A DNA stretch of 64,000 bases from Streptomyces sp. NBC_00459 (GTDB lineage Bacteria > Actinomycetota > Actinomycetes > Streptomycetales > Streptomycetaceae): the NCBI RefSeq assembly GCF_036013955.1, contig NZ_CP107903.1:7316001-7380000 (forward strand). The letters run 5' to 3'. Made by a program: the position numbers and the translations under genes. Positions 1 through 8,680 of the stretch are shown here, piece after piece; position 1 is the first letter of the stretch; each line of letters begins with the position of its first letter. The notes below the pieces were generated by a model. It was not told the origin of the DNA and ran no database searches. It saw only the letters and a list, made by a program, of their open reading frames with translations.

Positions 1-327
1 CGGATCGCGGCGCAGGAATCCCTTGCGCTCCAGAGCCATGAGCTGATGTGCGACCGATGAAGTACTGGAGAGGCCGACTGCCTGCCCGATCTCACGCATC
101 GACGGCGGGTAACCGCGTCGTTGCACGGAGTCCCTGATGACCTCGATCACGCGCCGTTGCCGGTCGGTGAGTCCCGAGCTGTCCGCTCGGATTCCTGGAG
201 GTCGTCCAGGGAGGGACCGCTTGGGCCCCTCAGGATTCGTGGCTTCGTTCATCGCATGCACCGGCTCGAGTCGGCTCTGGGAGCGGTCCTGGGCAGTGAT
301 GGTGGCACTGTCTGCGGTGGTGGTCAC
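1..327 (-). CDS. lexA: LexA SOS repressor, N-terminal part (runs off the left edge)
   Basis: Represses DNA-damage genes and is inactivated by RecA-stimulated self-cleavage. Only the first 109 codons are inside the window, read leftward from a GTG at 327 with a purine-rich GAGAGGGG six bases before it. After an N-terminal extension of about 50 residues, longer than the E. coli protein has, comes the winged helix: LTDRQRRVIEVIRDSV, then YPPSMREIGQAVGLSS and the recognition helix STSSVAHQLMALERKGF. The cleavage site and the Ser/Lys protease domain lie outside the window. The gene diverges from nrdR and has its own LexA box about 60 bases upstream, which implies autoregulation. Identification is firm; the start is chosen from the ribosome site. 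Confidence 0.93.
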   Translation of the reverse strand, partial: MTTTADSATITAQDRSQSRLEPVHAMNEATNPEGPKRSLPGRPPGIRADSSGLTDRQRRVIEVIRDSVQRRGYPPSMREIGQAVGLSSTSSVAHQLMALERKGFLRRDP

Positions 328-387
328 GTCGGCCCCTCTCGATGGTCTCCCGTGCAGTGCAACGGTAGTTGCTTTCGAAAGGTTGCG

Positions 388-403
388 CCAAACACACGTT
401 CGA
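388..403 (-). promoter_or_regulatory. LexA (SOS) box upstream of lexA
   Basis: The 16 bases read CCAAACACACGTTCGA. They match the Gram-positive SOS box TCGAAC-N4-GTTCGA perfectly in the right half (GTTCGA), and the left half is CCAAAC. The position 61 bases upstream of the lexA start fits negative autoregulation. The match is seen in the sequence; LexA binding is inferred. Confidence 0.75.
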
Positions 404-715
404 GTGAAAAATTAAGGATGGCCCGTCGCGATCAGATGTTTGGGTGTATGGCTCGCGTCGCGCCGGGCGGACAAAAGGCCTCTTTGTTGTACCCTTCACC
501 GCCGAGGTGGCGACCTCGTGGGTCGGTGTTCAAGTCTGCCACCCGGAGTCCCGTCAACCGGGAATCGGCCCCCGTCGCGCGCGGTTCTCACCGTATCTCC
601 GCATGTTCCCCAGCGATACGGCCGTGCCGGATCGGGCCTGTCGTGGCGGTATGGCCGTACGGCACATGCCAATACCGGTGCGACACGCGCTACGCGATGG
701 ATGTACGGGCCAATC
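404..715. other. Unassigned lexA-nrdR intergenic region
   Basis: About 310 bases between the LexA box and the NrdR boxes hold no convincing gene. Short open frames cross it in several phases, but none has a ribosome site plus third-position GC bias. The palindrome-like CAAAAGGCCTCTTTG near 474-488 and the run CCCGTCAACCGGGAATC are visible. I looked for the conserved cores of a cobalamin riboswitch, which would suit the downstream B12-dependent enzyme, and did not find them. Confidence 0.5.
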
Positions 716-761
716 CCCACATCTAGTGGTTGGATTCCTGCTGTAGCCCAGAAGTTGTGGT
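716..761 (+). promoter_or_regulatory. Tandem NrdR boxes before nrdR-nrdJ
   Basis: Two related 15-mers, CCCACATCTAGTGGT (716-730) and CCCAGAAGTTGTGGT (747-761), share the CCCA...GTGGT frame and sit exactly 31 bases apart, about three helical turns. Paired boxes with this spacing are the hallmark of NrdR operators upstream of ribonucleotide reductase genes. They lie about 110 bases before nrdR, so NrdR should repress its own gene and nrdJ. Confidence 0.8.
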
Positions 762-869
762 CCCCTGGGTCTTCGGTCCCTCGGGCATCACCTATGCTGG
801 GGGCTGCTTCAAGGGGCTCAAAGGCCCTTGCGAGGCTATTGAGTCTGCTGTGAGGAAGGGTTGGAGAAC

Positions 870-1421
870 ATGCACTGCCCCTTCTGCAGGCATCCCGACA
901 GCCGCGTGGTCGACAGTCGTACGACCGACGACGGCACGTCGATCCGCAGGCGCCGCCAGTGTCCCGACTGCTCCCGCCGGTTCACGACCGTCGAGACGTG
1001 CTCGCTCATGGTGGTCAAGCGGTCCGGAGTTACCGAACCGTTCAGTCGTACGAAGGTCATCAACGGCGTGCGCAAGGCATGTCAGGGACGGCCTGTCACC
1101 GAGGACGCTCTCGCCCAACTCGGCCAGCGGGTCGAGGAGGCGGTGCGCGCCACCGGAAGTGCCGAGCTGACCACCCACGACGTGGGGCTGGCCATACTCG
1201 GTCCGTTGCAGGAACTCGACCTCGTCGCCTATCTGCGATTCGCGTCCGTCTACCGGGCGTTCGACTCGCTGGACGACTTCGAGGCCGCCATCGCGGAGCT
1301 CAGGGAAGCGCCGCACCGCCCCGCCGTGGACGACGAAGACCCGGATGTGGGGCGCCGGCAGGACGATCGCGGGTCCGGGGGGACTGCTCAGGTCCCCGTG
1401 CCCGCCAACGCCGCCGACTGA
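870..1421 (+). CDS. nrdR: NrdR, transcriptional repressor of ribonucleotide reductase genes
   Basis: Senses ATP/dATP and represses nrd operons. The protein (183 residues) opens with the zinc ribbon MHCPFCRHPDSRVVDSR and its second pair CPDCSRRFTT, followed by the ATP-cone domain from about residue 46 (MVVKRSGVTEPFSRTKVING) to residue 140. The C-terminal 40 residues are an acidic, low-complexity tail that is common in Streptomyces and absent from E. coli NrdR. The ATG at 870 is preferred because GAGGAAGGG lies nine bases upstream and the zinc ribbon begins at once; a TTG at 861 would sit on top of that site. nrdJ follows 166 bases downstream, probably in the same transcript. Confidence 0.96.
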   Translation: MHCPFCRHPDSRVVDSRTTDDGTSIRRRRQCPDCSRRFTTVETCSLMVVKRSGVTEPFSRTKVINGVRKACQGRPVTEDALAQLGQRVEEAVRATGSAELTTHDVGLAILGPLQELDLVAYLRFASVYRAFDSLDDFEAAIAELREAPHRPAVDDEDPDVGRRQDDRGSGGTAQVPVPANAAD

Positions 1422-1587
1422 CCGGCGGGCCGGACCCGGACCACGCGTCCGGACCGGCCCCGGGAGGCGGCGGTCCGAAGACCTGCTGCGGACGGCACCA
1501 AGAGGCTGTCCGCAGCGCAAGAAACCACACCGTGTCATGGGAACAACGTGACACTTCTGGGCGTTTTGCCCGATACTGGGAGGCGGC

Positions 1588-4485
1588 ATGACAGAGACGG
1601 CGAGCGGTCCGGCACGGAGTTCCCGCGCCAAGGGGACGAAGGCGGTCCGGGGACTGCGCATCGAGCGGATCCACACCACCCCCGGCGTGCACCCGTACGA
1701 CGAGGTCGAGTGGGCGAGCCGTGACGTCGTCATGACCAACTGGCGCGACGGCTCGGTCAACTTCGAGCAGCGTGGCGTCGAGTTCCCCGCCGAGTGGGCG
1801 GTGAACGCGGTCAACATCGTCACCAGCAAGTACTTCCGCGGCGCGGTCGGCACCCCGCAGCGCGAGGTGAGCCTCAAGCAGCTCATCGACCGCATCGTGA
1901 AGACGTACACGAAGGCCGGTGAGGACTACAAGTACTTCGCCTCCCCGGCCGACGCCGAGATCTTCGAGCACGAGCTGGCGTACGCCCTCCTGCACCAGAT
2001 CTTCAGCTTCAACAGCCCTGTCTGGTTCAACGTCGGGACCCCGCAGCCCCAGCAGGTCTCGGCCTGCTTCATCCTGTCCGTCGACGACTCCATGGAGTCG
2101 ATCCTCGACTGGTACAAGGAAGAGGGCATGATCTTCAAGGGCGGCTCGGGCGCCGGCCTGAACCTCTCGCGGATCCGCTCCTCCAAGGAGCTGCTCTCCT
2201 CCGGCGGCAACGCCTCGGGCCCGGTCTCCTTCATGCGCGGCGCGGACGCCTCGGCGGGAACGATCAAGTCGGGCGGCGCCACCCGCCGCGCGGCCAAGAT
2301 GGTCATCCTGGACGTCGACCACCCCGACATCGAGGACTTCATCGAGACCAAGGTGAAGGAGGAGGAGAAGATCCGCGCCCTGCGCGACGCGGGCTTCGAC
2401 ATGGACCTGGGCGGCGACGACATCACGTCCGTCCAGTACCAGAACGCCAACAACTCGGTCCGCGTGAACGACACGTTCATGAAGGCCGTCGAGTCGGGCG
2501 GCAAGTTCGGCCTCACCTCCCGGATGACCGGCGACGTCATCGAGGAGGTCGACGCCAAGTCCCTCTTCCGCAAGATGGCCGAGGCCGCCTGGGCCTGCGC
2601 CGACCCGGGCATCCAGTACGACGACACGATCAACGCCTGGCACACCTGCCCGGAGTCCGGCCGTATCAACGGCTCGAACCCGTGCAGCGAGTACATGCAC
2701 CTGGACAACACGTCCTGCAACCTCGCCTCGCTGAACCTGATGAAGTTCCTCAAGGACGACGGCAAGGGCCGCCAGTCCTTCGAGATCGACCGCTTCGCCA
2801 AGGTCGTCGAGCTGGTCATCACCGCGATGGACATCTCCATCTGCTTCGCCGACTTCCCCACCCAGAAGATCGGCGAGAACACGCGCGCGTTCCGCCAGCT
2901 CGGCATCGGCTACGCCAACCTCGGCGCCCTGCTGATGGCGACCGGACACGCGTACGACTCCGTGGGCGGCCGTGCCCTGGCCGGTGCCATCACCTCCCTG
3001 ATGACCGGTACGTCGTACCGCCGCTCCGCCGAACTCGCCGCGGTCGTCGGCCCGTACGACGGCTACGCCCGCAACGCGCAGCCGCACCTGCGGGTCATGA
3101 AGCAGCACGCCGACGAGAACGGCAAGGCCGTCCGGATCGACGACCTGGACACCCCGATCTGGGCCGCCGCCACGGAGGCCTGGCAGGACGTCGTCCGCAT
3201 CGGTGAGAAGAACGGCTTCCGCAACGCCCAGGCGTCCGTCATCGCCCCGACCGGCACCATCGGTCTCGCGATGTCCTGCGACACCACGGGACTCGAGCCC
3301 GACCTCGCTCTGGTCAAGTTCAAGAAGCTCGTCGGCGGCGGCTCGATGCAGATCGTCAACGGCACGGTCCCGCAGGCCCTGCGCCGCCTGGGCTACCAGG
3401 AGGAGCAGATCGAGGCGATCGTCGCCCACATCGCCGAGCACGGCCATGTGAGCGACGCCCCGGGCCTCAAGCACGAGCACTACGAGGTGTTCGACTGCGC
3501 CATGGGCGAGCGGACCATCTCCGCGATGGGTCACGTCCGGATGATGGCCGCGATCCAGCCCTGGATCTCCGGTGCGCTCTCCAAGACGGTCAACCTGCCG
3601 GAGACGGCGACCGTCGAGGACGTCGAAGAGGTCTACTTCGAGGCCTGGAAGATGGGCGTCAAGGCGCTCGCGATCTACCGCGACAACTGCAAGGTCGGCC
3701 AGCCGCTCTCCGTCAAGAAGAAGGAGAACGAGAAGGCCGAGGTGACCGCGAAGACCGAGGCGACGATCCGTGAGGCCGTCGAGAAGGTCGTCGAGTACCG
3801 CCCGGTCCGCAAGCGCCTCCCCAAGGGCCGTCCCGGCATCACCACCTCCTTCACGGTGGGTGGCGCCGAGGGTTACATGACCGCCAACTCCTACCCGGAC
3901 GACGGTCTCGGCGAGGTCTTCCTGAAGATGTCCAAGCAGGGTTCCACCCTCGCGGGCATGATGGACGCCTTCTCGATCGCCATCTCGGTGGGCCTGCAGT
4001 ACGGCGTGCCGCTGGAGACGTACGTCTCGAAGTTCACGAACATGCGCTTCGAGCCGGCCGGTATGACGGACGACCCCGATGTCCGTATGGCCCAGTCGAT
4101 CGTCGACTACATCTTCCGCCGCCTGGCGCTGGACTTCCTCCCCTTCGAGACGCGTTCCGCCCTCGGCATCCACTCCGCCGACGAGCGCCAGCGTCACCTG
4201 GAGACGGGGTCCTACGAGCCGACCGAGGAAGAGGTCGACATCGAGGGCCTGGCCCAGTCGGCGCCCCGCACCCAGGAGCTGAAGGCCGTGGCCGCTCCGA
4301 AGGCCGTCGTCGCGGAGGCACCGGAGCCCGCGCTGACGCAGGTTCACACCAGCGCGGAACTGGTGGAGATGCAGCTGGGCATCCAGGCGGACGCCCCGCT
4401 GTGCTTCTCCTGCGGTACGAAGATGCAGCGGGCCGGGTCCTGCTACATCTGCGAGGGATGCGGGTCGACCAGCGGTTGCAGCTGA
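1588..4485 (+). CDS. nrdJ: NrdJ, adenosylcobalamin-dependent (class II) ribonucleotide reductase
   Basis: Reduces ribonucleotides to deoxyribonucleotides with adenosylcobalamin as radical source, so it works with or without oxygen. The protein is 965 residues, the normal size for the actinobacterial form. The fold signatures include NSPVWFNVG, the substrate loop FKGGSGAGLNLSRIRSS and NPCSEYMHLDNTSCNLASLN, which contributes active-site residues. The C-terminal tail carries two CxxC pairs (CFSC and CEGC) within the last 30 residues, the flexible cysteine arm that re-reduces the active site. The ATG is preceded by GGGAGGCGG. Expression should be governed by the NrdR boxes ahead of nrdR. A second, oxygen-dependent nrdAB enzyme is expected elsewhere in the genome. 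Confidence 0.97.
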   Translation: MTETASGPARSSRAKGTKAVRGLRIERIHTTPGVHPYDEVEWASRDVVMTNWRDGSVNFEQRGVEFPAEWAVNAVNIVTSKYFRGAVGTPQREVSLKQLIDRIVKTYTKAGEDYKYFASPADAEIFEHELAYALLHQIFSFNSPVWFNVGTPQPQQVSACFILSVDDSMESILDWYKEEGMIFKGGSGAGLNLSRIRSSKELLSSGGNASGPVSFMRGADASAGTIKSGGATRRAAKMVILDVDHPDIEDFIETKVKEEEKIRALRDAGFDMDLGGDDITSVQYQNANNSVRVNDTFMKAVESGGKFGLTSRMTGDVIEEVDAKSLFRKMAEAAWACADPGIQYDDTINAWHTCPESGRINGSNPCSEYMHLDNTSCNLASLNLMKFLKDDGKGRQSFEIDRFAKVVELVITAMDISICFADFPTQKIGENTRAFRQLGIGYANLGALLMATGHAYDSVGGRALAGAITSLMTGTSYRRSAELAAVVGPYDGYARNAQPHLRVMKQHADENGKAVRIDDLDTPIWAAATEAWQDVVRIGEKNGFRNAQASVIAPTGTIGLAMSCDTTGLEPDLALVKFKKLVGGGSMQIVNGTVPQALRRLGYQEEQIEAIVAHIAEHGHVSDAPGLKHEHYEVFDCAMGERTISAMGHVRMMAAIQPWISGALSKTVNLPETATVEDVEEVYFEAWKMGVKALAIYRDNCKVGQPLSVKKKENEKAEVTAKTEATIREAVEKVVEYRPVRKRLPKGRPGITTSFTVGGAEGYMTANSYPDDGLGEVFLKMSKQGSTLAGMMDAFSIAISVGLQYGVPLETYVSKFTNMRFEPAGMTDDPDVRMAQSIVDYIFRRLALDFLPFETRSALGIHSADERQRHLETGSYEPTEEEVDIEGLAQSAPRTQELKAVAAPKAVVAEAPEPALTQVHTSAELVEMQLGIQADAPLCFSCGTKMQRAGSCYICEGCGSTSGCS

Positions 4486-4514
4486 CCGCGACGGACGGTC
4501 CCTGACCGGTGAGT

Positions 4515-4551
4515 GAGGAGGGGCGTCGGCGATCTGCCGGTGCCCCTCCTC
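4515..4551 (+). terminator. Hairpin terminator after nrdJ
   Basis: A perfect 10-base stem (GAGGAGGGGC and GCCCCTCCTC) encloses a 17-base loop 30 bases after the nrdJ stop. There is no T-tract, as is common for Streptomyces terminators. Confidence 0.6.
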
Positions 4552-4582
4552 CGTCGTGCCGTGGGTCGCGTAACCTCCCTCC

Positions 4583-5398
4583 ATGGATGGCATGTTGAGG
4601 CTTCACGACGGTGACATCGGTGAACTCTCGGGGGCGGCCCGGGCGACCGCTCTCCAGGCGCTGGTCGAGGATCTCCGATCCCCGGATCCCGTGGTGCGTG
4701 ACGAGCGCGCGTACGGTACGGCCGTTCGCTGGATACCCGGCCTCGACGCGGCGGAACGGCGGTGGCTCGGGGATCGTGCGGCCGGGCTGTTCGGCGATCC
4801 CGCCGTTCAGGCGCGTGCCTTCGCGCCCCTTGTGCTGGCCCGGATCGCCGACGCGGGGGACTGGCGGCAGGAATGGTGGGACGCGTTCGCCGGGTGGTAT
4901 CCCGGCGAGACCGATCTGCGCGGGTACGACTCCGAGCTCGGCTGGGTGCATGCCGCCGCGCACGGGTCCGACCTGCTGGCGGCTCTCGCGCGGCGCCCGG
5001 AACAGGATCCCGCACCGCTGTTCGAGCTGGCCGTCGCGCGGTTGCTGGCCGGTACCGGGCATGTCTTCGACGCCCAGGAGGACGACCGGATCGCCCGTGC
5101 GCTGGCTCAGATCCTGTGTCGGCCCGGTCTCGGTGTCGCCGGTTCGGTGGGATGGCTGGACGCCGTCTCGGCGGCGTTCCGGACGGGGGAACCGGGGCCG
5201 GTGCCCCCGTGGGCCTCCAACACCATGCGCACGCTGCGCATGCTCTACCTGCTGGTCGACCGCGGACTGCTGACACCGGGAGGGGACGGCCCGCCGAGCC
5301 CGGTCACCCATCGGGAGGCCGTACTCGATGCCCTGGCCGCCACCCTCGCGATCGTCACCCCCTACCTGCCCTCCCCTTCGGGGAGGGCTCAGGTCTGA
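4583..5398 (+). CDS. DUF2785 family protein
   Basis: A 271-residue soluble protein, recognised as DUF2785 by its helical repeat-like layout and segments such as VVRDERAYGTAVRWI, WWDAFAGWYPGETDLRGYDSELGWVHAAAHGSDLL and TNTMRTLR-like ASNTMRTLRMLYLLVDRGLL. No catalytic motif or membrane segment is visible and the family has no established function that I know of. A -10-like TAACCT (4571-4576) ends six bases before the ATG with no ribosome site, so the message is probably leaderless. The last 10 bases overlap the convergent TerD gene on the other strand. Confidence 0.85.
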   Translation: MDGMLRLHDGDIGELSGAARATALQALVEDLRSPDPVVRDERAYGTAVRWIPGLDAAERRWLGDRAAGLFGDPAVQARAFAPLVLARIADAGDWRQEWWDAFAGWYPGETDLRGYDSELGWVHAAAHGSDLLAALARRPEQDPAPLFELAVARLLAGTGHVFDAQEDDRIARALAQILCRPGLGVAGSVGWLDAVSAAFRTGEPGPVPPWASNTMRTLRMLYLLVDRGLLTPGGDGPPSPVTHREAVLDALAATLAIVTPYLPSPSGRAQV

Positions 5399-5922
5399 CG
5401 CGTACGGCCCATCTCCCTGCTGAACGTCGAGGGGTCGTCCTCGAAGCCCTGGACACCGGAGTGGAAGTCCCACGATCCGGCCTCGTCGCGCACGAACTCC
5501 GCGACCGTGGCCGCCGTGGACCCCAGAACACTGCCGAAGTCGTCCTCGGCCAGGACGGTGTAGCCCTCACGAATGCGCAGGCCCGGCCCCCGGACGCTGA
5601 CGAATGTCCGGTGCGTGGAGCGCTGCTGGATGACGACGCCGACCACCACGCGCGCGTACTGGGCGCCCAGCCGGTCGAACTCCAGCGTCATGACCTCGTC
5701 CCAGCCGAAGCCCTTGCCGTCCTTGCTGTCCCTGTTGAGGGTGATCGTGCCGTCCGGAGAGCGGCTGTCGAAGTGCACCACATAGGCGGGATCCCCGTAC
5801 GGATCGGTCGCCGAGTAGGTCGCGGCGACGATGTCGAGATCGGTGGGCGGCTGACCCGCCGGACTCGGATCCCACTTCAGTGAGACTTCGGCCTTGCGGA
5901 TCCCCTTGTTGAGGGCCTTCAC
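5389..5922 (-). CDS. TerD-family protein (calcium-binding stress protein type)
   Basis: A 177-residue single TerD domain protein. TerD-like proteins bind calcium and are linked to tellurite resistance and, in Streptomyces, to development and stress, but the function of this copy is not known. Signatures are LKWDPSPAGQPPTDLDIVAATYSATDP near the N terminus, the acidic calcium-site residues (DLDI, DSRSPDG), LNRDSKDGKGFGWDEVMTLEF and the end block EFVRDEAGSWDFHSGVQGF. The GTG start at 5922 has GGGAAGGGAAG upstream. It is convergent with the DUF2785 gene and overlaps it by 10 bases, leaving no room for a terminator between them. Confidence 0.9.
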   Translation of the reverse strand: MKALNKGIRKAEVSLKWDPSPAGQPPTDLDIVAATYSATDPYGDPAYVVHFDSRSPDGTITLNRDSKDGKGFGWDEVMTLEFDRLGAQYARVVVGVVIQQRSTHRTFVSVRGPGLRIREGYTVLAEDDFGSVLGSTAATVAEFVRDEAGSWDFHSGVQGFEDDPSTFSREMGRTRQT

Positions 5923-6064
5923 CAGACTTCCCTTCCCCGTTCGCCGTGTGCTGTCGCGCCAACTGCCGGTACATCACAGCTGGTTGTCCATCGTGCCACG
6001 CGCGCGGGGGCGCTCGCGCGGTCGTACTGCGCCCGAGCGTGACCGGCGCCACGCCGCTGGGCCT

Positions 6065-6070
6065 TACGAT
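6065..6070 (+). promoter_or_regulatory. -10-like element of a leaderless start (YdbC gene)
   Basis: TACGAT ends six bases before the GTG start codon. No convincing -35 is seen. Confidence 0.45.
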
Positions 6071-6076
6071 GGCGCG

Positions 6077-6682
6077 GTGCTGGTCAAGTGGATTCGCTGC
6101 ACCGTGGTGGACCGCCGCGGTTTCGAACGGGGGCAGCGAAAGTGGGCGGGACTTCTGGGGGAGCCGGGATTCCGGGGGCAGGGCGGGGGCTGGAGCCGGG
6201 GGCGTCCCGGCGTGGCACACGTCTTCGCCTTCTGGGAGAGCCGCGCCTTCTACGACTCCTTCATGGCCCGGTCCCATGACCGGCTCGCCACCGCGCAGTC
6301 GGGCACCTTCAAGGATCAGCAGGTCAAGCTGTTCGACCATCGTTTCGATGTGAAGACCGGCTTCGAGCCGCGCTTCACGGACTCCGACCTGGTACGGGTG
6401 GCGCACTGCCGCGTCCATGAGGAGCGCGCCGAGCACTTCGCGCTGATGCAGGAGAAGGTCTGGAACCCCGCGATGGCGGGTTCTCCCGGCATGGTGCGAG
6501 GGCTGTTCGGCGAGGCGCCGGGGCACGAGTTCCTGATCCTGTCGATGTGGCGGTCGGCGGCCGAGCACGGCAAGTACCGGGCCGAGCGGATAGAGCGGCT
6601 GGCGCTGCGGGCCCAGCTGGAGGCGGACGTGGCGGCTCTCGCCGGAGACATCGTCGAACTGGAACCCGGCTGGATAGTCTGA
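6077..6682 (+). CDS. YdbC-family protein (DUF4937)
   Basis: A 201-residue protein with the two-halved, antibiotic-monooxygenase-like fold expected of the YdbC family: MLVKWIRCTVVDRRGFERGQ, VAHVFAFWESRAFYDSFM, then a second half with VAHCRVHEERAEHFALMQ and HEFLILSMWRSAAEHGKY. Function is unproven. The GTG at 6077 is chosen because family members begin with this VKW segment and a -10-like TACGAT (6065-6070) lies six bases before it, the pattern of a leaderless transcript; no ribosome site is seen. Upstream in-frame codons exist but look non-coding. Confidence 0.85.
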   Translation: MLVKWIRCTVVDRRGFERGQRKWAGLLGEPGFRGQGGGWSRGRPGVAHVFAFWESRAFYDSFMARSHDRLATAQSGTFKDQQVKLFDHRFDVKTGFEPRFTDSDLVRVAHCRVHEERAEHFALMQEKVWNPAMAGSPGMVRGLFGEAPGHEFLILSMWRSAAEHGKYRAERIERLALRAQLEADVAALAGDIVELEPGWIV

Positions 6683-6799
6683 GATCCGGGCCCAGCGTTC
6701 CGGACCCTGTGTTCCGCCCGGTGTGGTCCAGCACGCACGACATGTGTGACATACGCCGTACAGAGGCCCTGTGAGTGCCCGGCCGGCGCCGACGCGATC

Positions 6800-6805
6800 T
6801 AGGGT
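6800..6805 (+). promoter_or_regulatory. -10-like element of a leaderless start (histidine phosphatase gene)
   Basis: TAGGGT ends six bases before the ATG at 6812, and no Shine-Dalgarno is present. Confidence 0.45.
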
Positions 6806-6811
6806 TTTGGC

Positions 6812-7471
6812 ATGGTAAGACCACGGCGCATCGTCCTTGTCCGGCACGGCGAGTCAATGGGCAATGCCGATGACACCGTTTATGAGCGCGAGCCGGATCA
6901 TGCCCTCGCCCTCACCGAACGCGGCTGGCGACAGGCGGAGGAGACCGGCAAGCGGCTGCGCGAGGTGTTCGGGCAGGAGCAGGTGAGCGTGTATGTCTCC
7001 CCCTACCGTCGTACGCACGAGACCCTGCGTGCCTTCAGCCTGAACTCCGACCTCGTGCGCGTGCGCGAGGAGCCCCGGCTGCGCGAGCAGGACTGGGGCA
7101 ACTGGCAGGACCGGGACGACGTACAACTGCAGAAGGCGTACCGGGACGCGTACGGGCACTTCTTCTACCGCTTCGCCCAGGGGGAGTCCGGCGCCGATGT
7201 GTACGACAGGGTCGGCGGCTTCCTGGAGAGTCTCTACCGCAGCTTCGAGGCCCCGGACCATCCGCCCAACGTGCTGCTGGTGACCCACGGGCTGGCCATG
7301 CGGCTCTTCTGCATGCGGTGGTTCCACTGGACCGTCGCGGAATTCGAGTCGCTGTCGAATCCGGGGAACGCGGAGATGCGGATGCTCGTCCTCGGAAGTG
7401 ACGGCAGATACACCCTTGACCGGCCGTTCGAGCGCTGGCGTGATCCGGAATCGTATGGAATCACCGGATAG
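6812..7471 (+). CDS. Histidine phosphatase family protein (phosphoglycerate-mutase-like)
   Basis: A 219-residue cytoplasmic phosphatase of the branch-1 histidine phosphatase superfamily. The phospho-acceptor motif is VLVRHGESMGN (residues 8-18), the second arginine motif is VSPYRRTHET, the acid/base region is RLREQDWGNWQD and the second histidine is in LLVTHGLAMRLF. The true substrate cannot be read from the sequence; annotation as phosphoglycerate mutase would be too specific. It sits 12 bases before the ADP-ribosylglycohydrolase gene, so the two may share a transcript. Confidence 0.92.
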   Translation: MVRPRRIVLVRHGESMGNADDTVYEREPDHALALTERGWRQAEETGKRLREVFGQEQVSVYVSPYRRTHETLRAFSLNSDLVRVREEPRLREQDWGNWQDRDDVQLQKAYRDAYGHFFYRFAQGESGADVYDRVGGFLESLYRSFEAPDHPPNVLLVTHGLAMRLFCMRWFHWTVAEFESLSNPGNAEMRMLVLGSDGRYTLDRPFERWRDPESYGITG

Positions 7472-7483
7472 AGTGGCAGAGCG

Positions 7484-8401
7484 ATGACCGTCGATTCCTC
7501 TCCCCAGTCCTCTCCGCACGAGCGCCTGGCGCGCGCCCTGGCCAGCCTGCGCGGGCTCGCGGTGGGGGACGCGCTCGGGTCGCAGTTCTTCGTGCCCGTG
7601 AACCATCCGCTCCTCAAGCTCCGCGAGCTGCCGCCCGGCCCCTGGCAGTGGACCGACGACACCGAGATGGCGTGCTCCGTGGTGGCCGTGCTGGCCGCCC
7701 ACCAGCGCATCGACCAGGACGCACTGGCCCGTTCCTTCGCACAGCACCACGACTTCGACCGTGGGTACGGTCCTGCGGTGAACCGGCTCCTGCGGCTGGT
7801 CCGGGAGGGCGGCGACTGGCGGGAGCTGTCGTCCGCCCTGTTCAACGGACAGGGGTCCTGGGGCAACGGCGCGGCCATGCGGATCGCCCCCCTGGGTGCC
7901 TGGTACGCGGACGACCCGGAGCAGGCGACCCACCAGGCGGAGATCTCGGCCTACCCCACGCACCAGCACCGCGAGGCCGTGGTGGGCGCCATGGCCGTCG
8001 CCGCGGCCGCCGCCCTGGTGGCCGGCCCGGGCGGCCCGCCGAGCCCCGGCGCGCTCCTCGACGGTGTCGTCGCACTCGTCCCGAGGAGCGCCGTCTCCGC
8101 CGGGCTGCGACGCGCCCGGGACATGCTCGACTACGCCGACGCGGGCACGGTCGCTGCCGTACTGGGCTGTGGCCGCCGTACGTCGGCGCACGACACTGTG
8201 CCCTTCGCTCTCTGGTCCGCCGCACGCGCCCTCGGTGACTACGAGGAGGCGTTCTGGGCTTCGGCCCAGGTGGGCGGGGACGTGGACACGAACTGTGCCA
8301 TCGTGGGCGGCGTACTCGCGGCGGGGAAGGCGGGGGCACCGCCGCAGGCGTGGCTGGAGCGCACGGAGGCGCTGCCGGAGTGGGCGCCCGCGGGGGCGTA
8401 G
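7484..8401 (+). CDS. ADP-ribosylglycohydrolase family protein
   Basis: Predicted to hydrolyse ADP-ribose bonds on proteins or small molecules (DraG/ARH fold, two magnesium ions). The 305-residue protein shows GLAVGDALGSQF near the N terminus, the metal motif WTDDTEMA, GNGAAMRIAPLG in the middle and the second metal motif GGDVDTNCAIVGG near the C terminus, so the catalytic acids are intact. The start is the ATG at 7484; TAGAGT lies nine bases upstream and no ribosome site is visible. The substrate is unknown. Confidence 0.92.
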   Translation: MTVDSSPQSSPHERLARALASLRGLAVGDALGSQFFVPVNHPLLKLRELPPGPWQWTDDTEMACSVVAVLAAHQRIDQDALARSFAQHHDFDRGYGPAVNRLLRLVREGGDWRELSSALFNGQGSWGNGAAMRIAPLGAWYADDPEQATHQAEISAYPTHQHREAVVGAMAVAAAAALVAGPGGPPSPGALLDGVVALVPRSAVSAGLRRARDMLDYADAGTVAAVLGCGRRTSAHDTVPFALWSAARALGDYEEAFWASAQVGGDVDTNCAIVGGVLAAGKAGAPPQAWLERTEALPEWAPAGA

Positions 8402-8680
8402 CGCGGGCGTGGGGCAGTGAGCCGCCGCCGCTGAAACTCTCTCCAGGACGGGCTGTCGTGCCCAGGCACGTGGCGGAGCGGCATGTACCGCTGACAGCGG
8501 GTGGCCGCGAATCCGGCAGGGCAGCGCCTGCGGGAGGCCAGGCATGCCGGGAGAAGCGCCGCCGGGCGCGCCGGTCGCCGTCCGCGCGCGCCCTCGCGCC
8601 GTCCGTCCAAGCGCCGGCGTACCGCTGCCGCTGTCGGCCGAGACCTCCTCGGCAGCGCCTGTGGGCCCGCTGCCCGGAGA

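Noticed and set aside
404..869. Cobalamin riboswitch before the B12-dependent nrdJ
   Set aside because: The conserved B12-box and GCCACTG-type core were not found on either strand; NrdR boxes explain regulation.
1300..4593. 1097-codon open frame antisense to nrdJ
   Set aside because: High-GC frame shadow; the translation is low-complexity without any domain and nrdJ is unambiguous.
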